A stretch of DNA of 64,000 bases from Ruminococcus sp. (GCA_020861185.1 JAJBSV010000002.1:62001-126000), one strand, 5' to 3'. Shown: positions 24,956 to 34,756, counted from the first letter of the stretch. The notes: generated from the letters alone by a model not told the origin. Translations and numbers: made by a program.

Positions 24956-25734
24956 GTTAATCCTTCTTTCTCGGAATTACTCTCGGGCTCGGCTTTTGGG
25001 AGCTTATCGAGAGCTGATTTTACTTTAAGATAGTTTATAAGTATATACACGGCTAACGCCAATATAGACAGGACTCTTGCCTTTATGAGAAGGCTTCCCT
25101 CTGCATCGAAGGCTTTATTTTCATAATCGCATTTGATTTCGGTTTTCTTGATTTTCACACTGAAAAGACAGCATATCAAAGCAAGCGCGTTATAGAAAAT
25201 AGCGTTTATTTTGCCGAAATTCGTTCCGGCTGTAGCGGCATCATCGCCGCCGACGGTCAGGTGAAGCTCCAAATCGTTGATTTTGATTAGCTTCAGAAGC
25301 TTTTTGAGAGCTGTTTTGACCTTTGGAAGATATTGCTTGATTACGTTCCACTTGTCAAGAAGAGAACTGCCCTTCTTCTCCCCTTCGGGTTCTTCGGGCT
25401 CTTCCTGTTTCTCTGCCTGCTGTTCGGGCTTGGGCTCAGATTCAGGCTTCGACTCCTCCGGAACTTCCGAAATCTCGCTTATTACAATTTCGGGCTTTTT
25501 GGGCTCGGGTTCGGGCTCAGGCTTTTCGCCGGAAGGCACGGGCTGCTTGGGCTCTTCTTTTGGCTTGTCCTCTTTCTTCTCGGAAGTGTCGAGGCTGTAG
25601 ACCTTCAACCAAAGATACTTGACCGAGAGCCTGACGCTTTTTTTGTCGAAGCTGACGTAAACCTTGACCGAAAACAGTGTTAATATGAAAATCAGTAAAA
25701 GCAGAGCGAGAAGCACTATGCCTATGATTTTCAA
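24952..25734 (-). CDS. DUF2953-family membrane protein
   Basis: A 260-residue protein: one N-terminal membrane helix (residues 3-22), a beta segment (FSVKVYVSFDKKSVRLSVKY), then a long Pro/Glu/Lys-rich linker (about residues 55-115) and a C-terminal domain with LHLTVGGDDAATAGTNFGK, the DUF2953 core, ending in a second hydrophobic helix (VLSILALAVYILINYLK). In Firmicutes this family sits next to ytfJ and is thought to act in sporulation; the mechanism is unknown. Confidence 0.85.
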   Translation of the reverse strand: MKIIGIVLLALLLLIFILTLFSVKVYVSFDKKSVRLSVKYLWLKVYSLDTSEKKEDKPKEEPKQPVPSGEKPEPEPEPKKPEIVISEISEVPEESKPESEPKPEQQAEKQEEPEEPEGEKKGSSLLDKWNVIKQYLPKVKTALKKLLKLIKINDLELHLTVGGDDAATAGTNFGKINAIFYNALALICCLFSVKIKKTEIKCDYENKAFDAEGSLLIKARVLSILALAVYILINYLKVKSALDKLPKAEPESNSEKEGLT

Positions 25735-25775
25735 TATCGTAAGAAATATTACTATAGTGCTTCGCCTCCAGTCAG

Positions 25776-26339
25776 TTATTCTGCCTGCTCGTTCTCTATT
25801 TCATCTATGCTTATCTGCCCTTCGTCCGACGGCAAAGGCGGAAGCTCGCCCAAATTTGAGATTCCGAAGCATCGAAGGAAGTTCTCTGTCGTCTTGAAAA
25901 GAACCGGCTTTCCGGGAATGTCAAGCCTACCCGCTTCGGCGATAAGCTCTTTCTCTAAAAGATTATTGACAACTCCCGAGCTGTCTACACCTCTTACATC
26001 GTCAATAAAGCTACGGGTGACAGGCTGGTTATAGGCGACTATCGCAAGAACCTCGAGAGCCGCCTGAGACAGTGCAGAGCTTCTCTTCGAGCGGACCGCC
26101 GCAGAGATATAGGGCGCAAATTCTTTCCTGGTGACGAGTTGCCGGGAAGAATCAAGCTTTATCACTTCAAGAGCTGAGCCCGACTCGGAATATCTGTCAT
26201 TCAGAAGTTTTATGAAGCTGTCGAGCTCACCCTGTTCGATTCCTGCGGACAAAGCAAGCTTTTCGTCCTCCACCGGCTCACCCAAGGCGAAAAGTATCGC
26301 TTCGAGTGCCGAGAGCTTTTCGTTATATTCCACTTTCAT
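25776..26339 (-). CDS. scpB: segregation and condensation protein B
   Basis: A 187-residue kleisin-interacting protein with two winged-helix domains (ALEAILFALGEPVEDEKL, then SQAALEVLAIVAYNQPVTRSFID). It joins ScpA and SMC in the bacterial condensin that organises newly replicated DNA. Overlaps the scpA stop by 17 bases. Confidence 0.93.
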   Translation of the reverse strand: MKVEYNEKLSALEAILFALGEPVEDEKLALSAGIEQGELDSFIKLLNDRYSESGSALEVIKLDSSRQLVTRKEFAPYISAAVRSKRSSALSQAALEVLAIVAYNQPVTRSFIDDVRGVDSSGVVNNLLEKELIAEAGRLDIPGKPVLFKTTENFLRCFGISNLGELPPLPSDEGQISIDEIENEQAE

Positions 26340-27060
26340 GCTTCCTCCTGTTGAGAGTTATCTCGGTGTTGTCGTTATTCAAGCTCACTCTGCCCGACTT
26401 GGCGAGTTCCAGAACCGCTAAGAATGCCGCTATCTTTTCCGATTTCCCGTCGATTCCGTCGAGCAGAACCGACACCGGGCAGGTCCCTGACTTGTAGAGC
26501 CTCTTCAGGACGGAAACTATGCCCGTCGAGACGGACACGACACGATGTGAGACAAGCGGCTTGAAGACGGAAGCTTCAACCGGCCGCTCACGCATCTTCT
26601 TGTCGAAAATGCCAATGTAAGCATCCAGAAGCGCCTGCGGGTCGCAGTGCCCGACATAGGTTTTCGGGAGCTTGGGGAGCGTCGGCTCACTTGCGAAGAC
26701 CTTGTCGCCGACATATAGGAGTGACAGCTTCTCCGCCGCCTGCTTGCAGACGGAATACTGGGTCAGCTTGCCCTCCAATTCCTGTTTGAGCTCAATCGCC
26801 TCTTCGTGCTTCGGGAGCAGATATAGAGTTTTTATTAAGATGAGCCTTGCCGCCATCTCGAGAAAATCTCCGGCATATTCAAAATCATAGTCTTCGATGC
26901 CGTCGATATAGTCAAGATATTGGTCAAGGAGTGCCGAAATCTCGATATCGGCGATGCTCAGCTTGTGCTTTGAGATGAGGAAGAGAAGTAAATCAAGCGG
27001 TCCCTCAAAGCCTTCGAGCCTGTATACAACATCGCTTTTGCCTGCTACAGCCATTCCCAT
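26323..27060 (-). CDS. scpA: segregation and condensation protein A (kleisin)
   Basis: A 245-residue kleisin: N-terminal FEGPLDLLLFLISKHKLSI, which binds the SMC neck, FLEMAARLILIKTLYLLP, and a C-terminal winged helix (SEKIAAFLAVLELAKSGRVSLN) that binds the SMC head. Either ATG at 27060 or 27054 is possible; no strong SD separates them. It begins 4 bases after the M50 peptidase gene and overlaps scpB. Confidence 0.93.
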   Translation of the reverse strand: MGMAVAGKSDVVYRLEGFEGPLDLLLFLISKHKLSIADIEISALLDQYLDYIDGIEDYDFEYAGDFLEMAARLILIKTLYLLPKHEEAIELKQELEGKLTQYSVCKQAAEKLSLLYVGDKVFASEPTLPKLPKTYVGHCDPQALLDAYIGIFDKKMRERPVEASVFKPLVSHRVVSVSTGIVSVLKRLYKSGTCPVSVLLDGIDGKSEKIAAFLAVLELAKSGRVSLNNDNTEITLNRRKHESGI

Positions 27061-27063
27061 ATG

Positions 27064-27762
27064 TTAAAATATCGCTTTCATAATCAGTTCTACCCAGAAG
27101 AAGAGGTAGTAAAGTCCCTTATAGAAGATGTTTATAAGCCAGTTGAGCGGTCCTGTGAGGATTCCCGTGAACAGAAGAAGCAGGAATCCGATATAGATAT
27201 ATCTCTGATATCTTGCAAGCCATGCGTTGACTTTATAAGGTGCGAAGACGCTCAGGATTCTCGAACCGTCGAGCGGCGGAATCGGAATGAAATTGAATAT
27301 CGCGAGGGACAGATTTACGGTTACGAAATAGTAAACCGCAAGGAAGACGTAATAAAGAACATTATAGGTTGCCTCTGTCATTGCAATGCAAACGGGAATG
27401 TAATTTATGATTCTTAAGAAGAACATTCCTATTGCGGCGCAGAGAAGGTTCGAAAGAGGTCCCGCGGCGGCGGTTATGGCAGTCCCCTTTTTGTAGTCAC
27501 GGAAGTTTCTCGGATTGATTGGAACAGGCTTTGCCCAACCGAAGCCGAAGAGAATCAGGAATATCGCGCCGAAGATATCAAGATGCGACAACGGGTTCAG
27601 CGTCATTCTGCCGTTCATATATGCGGTTTCGTCGCCCATCTTGTGGGCGGCATAAGCATGAGCATATTCGTGGACAGGGAGAATTGTAAATATGATAAGC
27701 AGTCTGATTCCGACAAGAATCAGAAGCGTCTGAGGGTCGTTAAGGTAAGAGAGTATCGACAC
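27064..27762 (-). CDS. M50-type site-2 protease family membrane metallopeptidase
   Basis: A 232-residue intramembrane zinc peptidase with HEYAHA (H31, E32, H35) in the first helix and the third ligand in NPLSHLDIFGAIFLILFG. It has about six helices and no PDZ domain, so it belongs to the small minimal S2P group often found before scpA in Firmicutes. The substrate is unknown. First gene of the minus-strand train that runs to TVP38, behind a good promoter. Confidence 0.9.
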   Translation of the reverse strand: MSILSYLNDPQTLLILVGIRLLIIFTILPVHEYAHAYAAHKMGDETAYMNGRMTLNPLSHLDIFGAIFLILFGFGWAKPVPINPRNFRDYKKGTAITAAAGPLSNLLCAAIGMFFLRIINYIPVCIAMTEATYNVLYYVFLAVYYFVTVNLSLAIFNFIPIPPLDGSRILSVFAPYKVNAWLARYQRYIYIGFLLLLFTGILTGPLNWLINIFYKGLYYLFFWVELIMKAIF

Positions 27763-27814
27763 CTGATCTGGCTCCTTTTCGTTATTTTGCGGTCGTCAAA
27801 ATTCACGCAGTCTA

Positions 27815-27843
27815 ATCATACACCATTTATGTGAAAATTTCAA
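27815..27843 (-). promoter_or_regulatory. promoter of the M50-scpAB gene train
   Basis: TTGAAA (27838-27843), 17-base spacer, TATGAT (27815-27820) on the minus strand. It is divergent from the rpmB promoter; the bases between the two hold nothing else I can identify. Confidence 0.6.
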
Positions 27844-27955
27844 GTAATCTTTGCCCACATTAATGCTTTCGGCGTGAAAATTTAAGAGTTTTGACACATT
27901 CGGGCAACAAATCAGGCGGTTTTTACGGCTACGAAAAAAATATTTCAAAAAACAC

Positions 27956-27984
27956 TTGCATTTGTCGCGGAAATTTGATATGAT
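27956..27984 (+). promoter_or_regulatory. promoter of rpmB
   Basis: TTGCAT (27956-27961), 17-base spacer ending TG-A, TATGAT (27979-27984). An 80-base leader follows before the GGAGG SD. Confidence 0.6.
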
Positions 27985-28074
27985 AGATGACGTTGAATTA
28001 TGATTATAACTACGCTGATTGAGTCGGCACGTCTTGTGGCTCTCTCAGAAGCTTGAAGAAGGAGGTGCAGCCCA

Positions 28075-28260
28075 ATGGCAAAGTGTGAAATTTGCGGTAA
28101 GGGTGTTACTTTCGGAAATAAGGTATCTCACTCTATGAGAAGCACCAACAGAACTTGGAAGCCGAACATCATGAGAGTAAAGGCTATCAAGAACGGTACT
28201 CCCTGCCATATGTATGTCTGCTCGAGGTGCTTAAGATCCGGAAAAGTAACCAGAGCTTAA
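28075..28260 (+). CDS. rpmB: 50S ribosomal protein L28
   Basis: A 61-residue L28 with the zinc-ribbon form (CEICGKG near the start and CSRCLRSGK near the end), SHSMRSTNRTWKPN, typical of Firmicutes. SD AAGGAGG lies 11 bases before the ATG. Single-gene unit with its own promoter and terminator. Confidence 0.97.
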   Translation: MAKCEICGKGVTFGNKVSHSMRSTNRTWKPNIMRVKAIKNGTPCHMYVCSRCLRSGKVTRA

Positions 28261-28287
28261 TACACGCAAAACATGCAAAATCAAAAT

Positions 28288-28315
28288 CAGTCGACCTTTC
28301 GGTCGGCTGTTTTTT
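28288..28315 (+). terminator. terminator of rpmB
   Basis: CAGTCGACC pairs with GGTCGGCTG around a TTTC loop (one T-G wobble), followed by TTTTTT. Confidence 0.85.
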
Positions 28316-29168
28316 ATCTGTAAAGTGCGTCGGAGAGAGCTATAAGCTCATCCATTTTGAGCTGTTCGGGTCTTGAATTGAGAGCTATCCCCGCTTCGGT
28401 CATGTCTTCTGTCACCGTCGCCTTGTCAATTCCCAGTGAACCACAGATAGCATTTACAGTGGTCTTTCTCCTTTGAGTGAACATGCCTCTGACCATTCTG
28501 AAGAAGAAGTCCTCGCTCTTTACTACCGGTAGAGTCTTTCGCATGTCGAATCTGACGACACAGCTGTCGACGTTCGGGCTCGGCATGAAACAGCCTCTTG
28601 AGACCGAAAAGAGAACCTTGCCCTCGGAATAGTAGCTCGCCGCGACCGTTACGGCTCCGGCTTCACGGGTGCCGACAGGTGCACAGAGACGGACGCCCGC
28701 TTCTTTCTGGACGAGAGCGGTTATGGATTCTATCGGGAGCCTCGACTCAAAGAGCTTCATCAATATTGGCGAGGTGATATAGTACGGGAGATTGGAGCAG
28801 ACCGCTACATTCAATCCCGCAAATTCATCTTCTATGAGTTTATTTAAGTCAAGCTTCAGTACGTCGGCTTCGATTACTTTTACATTATGGCAATCCGCGA
28901 GGGTTTCATGCAGAACTTCGATAAGGCGGTGGTCGACCTCGATGGCGACGACTTTGTCGGCACGCTTCGATAGCTCAACCGTCAGGACGCCCATTCCGGC
29001 GCCGATTTCGATTATGCCATATCCTTCACGGGCATTACCCGCCTCGGCGATTCTGGGGCAGACGGTCGGGTCGATAAGAAAATTCTGCCCTAATTTTTTC
29101 GAGAAGGTAAAGCCGTGGCGGCTGAGGATTTCTTTTATTACGGTTGGGTTTGAAAGATCTCTGGTCAT
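28314..29168 (-). CDS. rsmA: 16S rRNA dimethyladenosine transferase
   Basis: A 284-residue KsgA/RsmA enzyme that dimethylates A1518 and A1519 of 16S rRNA. Motifs: KKLGQNFLIDP, IEIGAGMGVLTVEL (SAM binding), and SNLPYYITSPI (catalytic NLPY). The C-terminal helical domain is complete. It follows trkH on the same strand with a 19-base gap, an odd partner; read-through is likely. Confidence 0.95.
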   Translation of the reverse strand: MTRDLSNPTVIKEILSRHGFTFSKKLGQNFLIDPTVCPRIAEAGNAREGYGIIEIGAGMGVLTVELSKRADKVVAIEVDHRLIEVLHETLADCHNVKVIEADVLKLDLNKLIEDEFAGLNVAVCSNLPYYITSPILMKLFESRLPIESITALVQKEAGVRLCAPVGTREAGAVTVAASYYSEGKVLFSVSRGCFMPSPNVDSCVVRFDMRKTLPVVKSEDFFFRMVRGMFTQRRKTTVNAICGSLGIDKATVTEDMTEAGIALNSRPEQLKMDELIALSDALYR

Positions 29169-29187
29169 ATTGTCTCCGGTTGGTTTA

Positions 29188-30639
29188 TTATGCGTTGCTC
29201 TTTCTCTTCCAAAGCGAAGGCATCAGGATGAAGAGAAGAGGATATATTTCAAGTCTGCCTAAAAGCATAGTTATAGATAAAACGATTTTCGAGAAGACTG
29301 AGTAGTCGGCGTAGCTACCCATAGGTCCCACCTCAGCAAAACCGGGACCGATATTGTTGAAGCAGGCGATGACAGAGGACGCTTTAGCCTCAAAGCTCAA
29401 GGGCTCAAACGAAATGGCAAGAAACGCCGCTATCATGATGAAGACATACAGTGAGAAGTAGGTGCCGATGCCTTTGATGGTGCCGTCGTCGAGGGTTTTG
29501 CCGTCCAATTTTACTGCTCCTACGGAATGCGGGTGAATCATCCTATAGAGCTCACGCTTGACGGATTTGAAGAGGGTTACGACACGGGAAATCTTGAGTC
29601 CGCCTGCGGTGGAGCCTGCACAGCCGCCTATAAGCATGAGAACCAAGAGCACAGCCTTCGCCACGGGCGACCAGAGATTGAAGTCAGCCGTAGCAAAACC
29701 GGTGGTCGAAAGAATCGACATTACCTGAAACGCCGCCGTTCTTATGGTCTCGCCCAGACCATCATACAAGGGATATATGGAGATGGAAACCACTGTAATC
29801 GCAACTATGATTATGCCGAAGTATGTCCAGAGCTCTTCAGACTTGAATGCCGCCTTGAACTTGCGCATAAGCAGGAGGAAATAGACATTGAAGTTCGTTG
29901 CGAAGAGAACAAGGAAAATAGTGATCACCCACTGGATATACGGACTGTAGCTTGCGAGGCTGTCGGACATGATGCCGAAGCCGCCGGTGCCGGCACTGCC
30001 GAAGGCGTAGATACAGCTTTCATAGAGGCTTAAGCCCCCGAGGCTGAGGAAGCCTATTTCAAGAACCGTGAGCCCGACATATATAAGATACAAAATCTTT
30101 GCCGTCTGACGGACTCTCGGGACGAGCTTTCCGACGATCGGTCCGGGCATTTCGGCGCGAAGAATGTGCATGGAGCGGTCTGTCGATGTGGGAGACACCG
30201 CCATTACCAGGATCAGAACTCCCATGCCGCCGACCCAGTGAGTGAAGCTTCGCCAAAACATAATGCCGTGGCTCATGCCGTCGTAGCTTGTCAGGATTGA
30301 TGCTCCCGTTGTCGTGAAGCCGCTGACCGTTTCGAAGAAAGCGTCGACGAAATTCGGGATTTCCCTGCTGATTACGAACGGAAGACAGCCGACCAAAGAA
30401 AGCAATACCCACGAAAGAGCCGTTATTATGAAGCCCTCTTTTGAATAGATGACCTTATTCGACGGCTTGAATATAAGAACCATAGCCCCGCCGAGAACGA
30501 GAGCTATGAGTATTGACGCTATAAATGCGAAAGCGCATGTTTCCATATAGATTGCGGAAACAATAAGAGGCAGAAGCATTAAAATTGCTTCCACCAAAAC
30601 CATCTGTCCCGCTACATAGAAAACCATTTTGCGATTCAT
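29188..30639 (-). CDS. trkH: Trk/Ktr potassium uptake protein, membrane subunit
   Basis: A 483-residue TrkH-type channel with four M1-P-M2 repeats; selectivity-filter-like segments include VSGFTTTGAS, FGSAGTGGFG, LSTTGFAT and FNNIGPGFAEVG. Works with the cytoplasmic gating protein TrkA encoded immediately upstream (18-base gap). Confidence 0.94.
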   Translation of the reverse strand: MNRKMVFYVAGQMVLVEAILMLLPLIVSAIYMETCAFAFIASILIALVLGGAMVLIFKPSNKVIYSKEGFIITALSWVLLSLVGCLPFVISREIPNFVDAFFETVSGFTTTGASILTSYDGMSHGIMFWRSFTHWVGGMGVLILVMAVSPTSTDRSMHILRAEMPGPIVGKLVPRVRQTAKILYLIYVGLTVLEIGFLSLGGLSLYESCIYAFGSAGTGGFGIMSDSLASYSPYIQWVITIFLVLFATNFNVYFLLLMRKFKAAFKSEELWTYFGIIIVAITVVSISIYPLYDGLGETIRTAAFQVMSILSTTGFATADFNLWSPVAKAVLLVLMLIGGCAGSTAGGLKISRVVTLFKSVKRELYRMIHPHSVGAVKLDGKTLDDGTIKGIGTYFSLYVFIMIAAFLAISFEPLSFEAKASSVIACFNNIGPGFAEVGPMGSYADYSVFSKIVLSITMLLGRLEIYPLLFILMPSLWKRKSNA

Positions 30640-30657
30640 ATAATTTCCTTCCAGTGT

Positions 30658-32016
30658 TTACGCTAATATATCTACCAAGTCGCCCAAGCCCAAATTGCCT
30701 GAAATTACTACTACCCTGTCTCCGACGGATATCACGTCGTTACCGGACGGGATTATCGTCTTTCTGCCACGCATGATGCCGGCGATGAGGATTCCCTTCT
30801 TGAGCTCGAGACTCTTTAGCGGGATTCCGGTGAGCTTTGATTCGGAATTCACCAAGAACTCGAGTGCTTCTACCTTGCCGTCCATCAGCTTATAGAGCGT
30901 TTCAACGGATGAGCCGACGCTGTTCTCAAGGGCTCTGGCGTATTTTACGACTACGGATGAGGTTATGTCCTTCGGTGAAACTACACACTCAACGCCGATT
31001 TTTGTTGCCATCTCGACAAGCTCATCACGGTTGACCTTGGCGATTACCTTCGGGACATTCTGCATCGAGGCGAATATCGCTGTCAGGATATTCTCTTCGT
31101 CAAAGCCGGTGAGCGAGACGAACGCGTCGGAGCTTTCGATTCCCTCCTCAAGGAGAAGCTCTTGTTGCATGCCATCGCCGTAGATAATCGACGTGTTCGG
31201 AAGAATTCCGGCGAGCTCTTCGCAACGAGCCTTGTTTTTATCTATAATCTTGGCATAACCGCCGCTTCGGTTTATCAGTGCGGCGAGATAGAAAGCAATT
31301 TTGCTTCCGCCGAGAATCATCGTGTGCTTTGCCTTTTTCTTGAGGACGCCGAGCATCTTAAGTAGCTTCGACATTTCGGGAAGAGATGCCGTGATGCCGA
31401 TTTTATCCCCCGCCTTAAGCTCGAATGCACCGCCGGGGATATAGACGCTTCCGCTTCTCTGGACACAACAGACGAGGAAGTTGGCGTTATATTTTTCGCG
31501 CATCTTTATAAGATTCATTCCGTCGAGCTCACTGCCCTGCGGGATGATTATTTCAATCATTTCGAGATTTCTCTTTGAAAAGCTTTCGATTCTGACCGCC
31601 GAAGGGAACTTCAGGATATTGTACATTTCCTGAGCCGTCAGGAGTTCGGGATTAAGAGCAAGCGAAAGCTCAAGATTCTTTCTCAAGAAACCAAGGCTGT
31701 TGTCGTTATACTCGGGGTTTCTGATACGAGCGATGGTGTTCTCGGCGCCCATCTTCTTTGCGAGGAAGCACGCAAGCATGTTCTGCTCATCGGAATCCAT
31801 ACAGGCGACGAATATGTCGGCTTTCTCGACATTCGCCTCGACAAGGGTTTCATAATCTGAAGCGTTACCGATAACGCCCATGACATCGTGGACGTTGGTT
31901 ATAAGGTTTATTACGTCTGCGTCAATATCGACCGCAACGACGTCGTGGCCCTCAGCCGCCAACGCCGCAACAATCTCCATTCCGATTTTTCCGCATCCCG
32001 CAACAGTAATTTTCAT
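30658..32016 (-). CDS. trkA: Trk system potassium transporter gating protein
   Basis: A 452-residue protein of two RCK units, each an N-terminal Rossmann domain and a C-terminal TrkA_C domain. The first begins VAGCGKIGMEIVAALAAEGHD with D at the end of beta-2 (VDID) for NAD(H) binding; the second begins ILGGSKIAFYLAALINRSGG. Gates TrkH in response to nucleotides. First gene of trkA-trkH-rsmA. Confidence 0.94.
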   Translation of the reverse strand: MKITVAGCGKIGMEIVAALAAEGHDVVAVDIDADVINLITNVHDVMGVIGNASDYETLVEANVEKADIFVACMDSDEQNMLACFLAKKMGAENTIARIRNPEYNDNSLGFLRKNLELSLALNPELLTAQEMYNILKFPSAVRIESFSKRNLEMIEIIIPQGSELDGMNLIKMREKYNANFLVCCVQRSGSVYIPGGAFELKAGDKIGITASLPEMSKLLKMLGVLKKKAKHTMILGGSKIAFYLAALINRSGGYAKIIDKNKARCEELAGILPNTSIIYGDGMQQELLLEEGIESSDAFVSLTGFDEENILTAIFASMQNVPKVIAKVNRDELVEMATKIGVECVVSPKDITSSVVVKYARALENSVGSSVETLYKLMDGKVEALEFLVNSESKLTGIPLKSLELKKGILIAGIMRGRKTIIPSGNDVISVGDRVVVISGNLGLGDLVDILA

Positions 32017-32064
32017 TTTGCTCGATATTCCCTTCCCCGCCGAGGCTCGGCGGATTTCAACACT

Positions 32065-32093
32065 ATTTTATCACCTTTTCACACAGTTTGCAA
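32065..32093 (-). promoter_or_regulatory. promoter of trkA-trkH-rsmA
   Basis: TTGCAA (32088-32093), 17-base spacer, TAAAAT (32065-32070) on the minus strand. Confidence 0.6.
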
Positions 32094-32124
32094 CTGTTAT
32101 TTCAAAGCTGTGGTCATATGCAAC

Positions 32125-32153
32125 AAAATCCCCACCGATTGGTGAGGATTTTA
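32125..32153 (-). terminator. terminator of the glg operon
   Basis: AAAATCC-CACC pairs with GGTG-GGATTTT around a 4-base loop, T-rich on both sides; ends the glgA message before the trkA promoter. Confidence 0.75.
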
Positions 32154-32167
32154 TTATAGGTTTTGGC

Positions 32168-33589
32168 TTAAATGTCGCCCGCAAGCTCTCTGTAGAGACC
32201 CATGTAGAGCTCAGCCGAGCGAGCCCAGCTGAAATCTTCACGCATTGCGTGAGAGGTGAGCTTGCCCCACTGCATTCTCTGATCGTAATAGGCTCTTGCG
32301 CGAACCGTTGCATCGAGCATGTCATGAGCATTGTAGGTCTTGAATGTAAATCCGTTGCCGCCGGGACCGCCGCAGTCGACGATAGAGTCCTTCAGTCCTC
32401 CGGTCTCACGGACTATTGGAATAGTGCCATAGCGTAATGCCACCATCTGAGCCAAGCCGCAGGGCTCGCTCTGGGACGGCATCAGGAACATATCGGCACC
32501 GGCATAGATTCTGTGTGCAACATCCGGGATGAAACCTATCTTGACTCCCACTCTGTCAGGATATCTGTATGCCATCTCGCGGAAGAAGTCTTCATACTGC
32601 TTCTCGCCTGAGCCGAGGATTACGAACTTATAGCCGAGGTGAACCATGTCCTCGAAAACTCTCTTTATGAGGTCGACGCCCTTGTGGGAGGCAAGTCTTG
32701 TGACGATGCCCATTACAGGCTCCTTGCCGTCAGGAAGACCGAATTCCTCAAGGATTGCCTTCTTGCAAACAGCCTTGCCGGACTTATCGTTTACGCTGTA
32801 GTTAGCCGCAAGCGCCGGGTCGGTTTCGGGGTTATAGATATCCTGGTCGATTCCGTTCAGGAAGCCGGTAAGCTTGTACTGCTTGCTCCAGAGAACGGGG
32901 TCGAGACCGTGCGAGAAGTAGGGGTTGAGGATTTCCCACGCATAGGTCGGGGAAACGGTTGTAATCTTGTCCGAAACCTCGAAAGCGCCCTTCATGAAGT
33001 TACAGCAGTTGTCGTACTCGAGGATTCCTCTCGCATAATCGGGAATACCGAGGAGGTCAGAGCAGAGCTCCATGCCGTACTTGCCCTGATACTGGATATT
33101 GTGGATGGTGAACACCGTCTTGATGTTGCCCATTCCCTCTTCACCCTTGTAGAAGAGATTGTAGTAAACGGGGGTCAAAGCGGTCTGCCAGTCATTGCAG
33201 TTGAGGATATCCGGCTTGAAGTCGATATGCTTGATGAGCTCAAGAATCGCCCTTGTAAAGAAAGCAAATCTCTCGGCGTCGTCATAATGACCGTAGATGG
33301 TGCCACGCTTGAAGTAGTACTCGTTATCAAGAAGATAATATGTAACTCCCGCAGAAACGCCCTTGAAGACGCCGCAATACTGGCTTCTCCACGATACGGG
33401 GACGAAGAAGTTTGTCACATACTCGAGGCTGTCACGAAGCTCCTGCTTGATGGTGCCGTAGAGAGGAAGAACCACTCTGCAGTCCTGTCCCGCTTCGCAA
33501 AGTGCCTTTGGAAGAGAGCCCGCAACATCGGCGAGACCGCCGGATGCCATATATGGGAGCGCTTCACTGGCACAGTATAGAATTTTCAC
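32168..33589 (-). CDS. glgA: glycogen (starch) synthase, ADP-glucose type
   Basis: A 473-residue GT5 glycosyltransferase adding glucose from ADP-glucose to alpha-1,4-glucan. N-terminal KILYCASEALPYMASGGLADV (the ASGGL segment replaces the common KTGGL), and the C-terminal donor site PSQSEPCGLAQM with Glu and TVRETGGLKD. The GTG start at 33589 is preferred: AAGGGAAG lies 9 bases upstream and it aligns with family starts; a TTG at 33619 overlapping the glgD stop is the alternative. Last gene of the operon. Confidence 0.93.
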   Translation of the reverse strand: MKILYCASEALPYMASGGLADVAGSLPKALCEAGQDCRVVLPLYGTIKQELRDSLEYVTNFFVPVSWRSQYCGVFKGVSAGVTYYLLDNEYYFKRGTIYGHYDDAERFAFFTRAILELIKHIDFKPDILNCNDWQTALTPVYYNLFYKGEEGMGNIKTVFTIHNIQYQGKYGMELCSDLLGIPDYARGILEYDNCCNFMKGAFEVSDKITTVSPTYAWEILNPYFSHGLDPVLWSKQYKLTGFLNGIDQDIYNPETDPALAANYSVNDKSGKAVCKKAILEEFGLPDGKEPVMGIVTRLASHKGVDLIKRVFEDMVHLGYKFVILGSGEKQYEDFFREMAYRYPDRVGVKIGFIPDVAHRIYAGADMFLMPSQSEPCGLAQMVALRYGTIPIVRETGGLKDSIVDCGGPGGNGFTFKTYNAHDMLDATVRARAYYDQRMQWGKLTSHAMREDFSWARSAELYMGLYRELAGDI

Positions 33590-33615
33590 TGAATCACACT
33601 TCCCTTCGAGGTTAA

Positions 33616-34743
33616 TCAAAGAACACGCTTCTTGCCGATATAGAGAGGACTTCCGACGGCGGATGAGATTCTGAGCTCGTCGCCGATTACAACGTCCTTA
33701 TCGGTAATGATGTTGGAGATGATGGTTGACTTTCCGATGGAGGTGTCCTGCATGAGGATGCAGTTCTTGACAACCGCGCCCTTGGCAACCTTTACGCCTC
33801 TGAATAGGATTGAATCCTCGACAACGCCGTCGATAACACAGCCGTCGGCAACGAGAGAATTGTTGACCGCACTGTCAAGACCGTACTTCGAAGGTGCGTC
33901 GTCGCGAACCTTGGTGTAGATGGGTCTCTTCTTCAGGATGAGCTTGCCGAGGTTATCGGGGTCGAGGAGCTTCATGTTCTCAGCGAAGTAGCTTTCGAAA
34001 TCGTGAATTCTGCTGTAGTAGCCGGTATATTCATGAACACGGATATTGAGCTTGCCTGCCTTAGCCTGCAGGACATCACAGTCGAATACGTTCTTTCCTC
34101 TCGGCGTGAGATCCATAACGAGGCTCTCTAAGAGTGCCGTCGAAAGTATGTTGATGTTAAGACCCAAGGTGTACTTTCCTGCCTTGGCGGCGTTAAGGAT
34201 TGTCTCCTTGACTCTGCCGGTGGCGTCTGTCTCGAAAGTGACAGCGTCGGCGGTTTCGGAAGCGGAATAGTTGCCGGTGGAGGCGACACAGGTGATGTCG
34301 GCACCGGTGGAGATATGCTCTTCGATAATCTTCGAGTAATCGGCATTGAGAACGACGTTGCCGTCGGCGAGTATTACATACTCACAGCCGGTCTTCTTGA
34401 TGTAGCCGAGAGCACCTCTTAAAGCTTCGAGCTTTCCGACATACAAGCCGGAGTCGATATTTCCGTAAGGCGGAAGGATTGTAAGACCGCCGTAGGAACG
34501 GGCGAGGTCCCAATATCTTGCCGAACCGATATGGTCAAGAAGCGACTCATAGTTTGACTTTGTGATGATTCCGACGGTCGACATTCCGGAATTGACCATG
34601 CTCGAAAGCTGGAAGTCGATAAGACGGAATCTTCCGCCGAAGGGCACGGATGCCATCGTGCGGTTTGATGCAAGCTCGGGCAAAGCCTCATCATGGGAAT
34701 TTGCGAAGATAATGCCCAATACATTTGTCATATTATAGCTCAT
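33616..34743 (-). CDS. glgD: glucose-1-phosphate adenylyltransferase, GlgD regulatory subunit
   Basis: A 375-residue ADP-glucose pyrophosphorylase-like protein. It keeps the fold (FGGRFRLIDFQLSSMVNSG, left-handed beta-helix at the C-terminus) but lacks the GGxGxRL nucleotide loop; that position reads FANSHDEALPELASN. This is the normal state for Firmicute GlgD, which raises the activity of catalytic GlgC in a mixed tetramer. SD GGAGG lies 8 bases before the ATG. Lies between the GlgB-GlgC fusion and glgA. Confidence 0.93.
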   Translation of the reverse strand: MSYNMTNVLGIIFANSHDEALPELASNRTMASVPFGGRFRLIDFQLSSMVNSGMSTVGIITKSNYESLLDHIGSARYWDLARSYGGLTILPPYGNIDSGLYVGKLEALRGALGYIKKTGCEYVILADGNVVLNADYSKIIEEHISTGADITCVASTGNYSASETADAVTFETDATGRVKETILNAAKAGKYTLGLNINILSTALLESLVMDLTPRGKNVFDCDVLQAKAGKLNIRVHEYTGYYSRIHDFESYFAENMKLLDPDNLGKLILKKRPIYTKVRDDAPSKYGLDSAVNNSLVADGCVIDGVVEDSILFRGVKVAKGAVVKNCILMQDTSIGKSTIISNIITDKDVVIGDELRISSAVGSPLYIGKKRVL

Positions 34744-34756
34744 TTCGGCTTCCTCC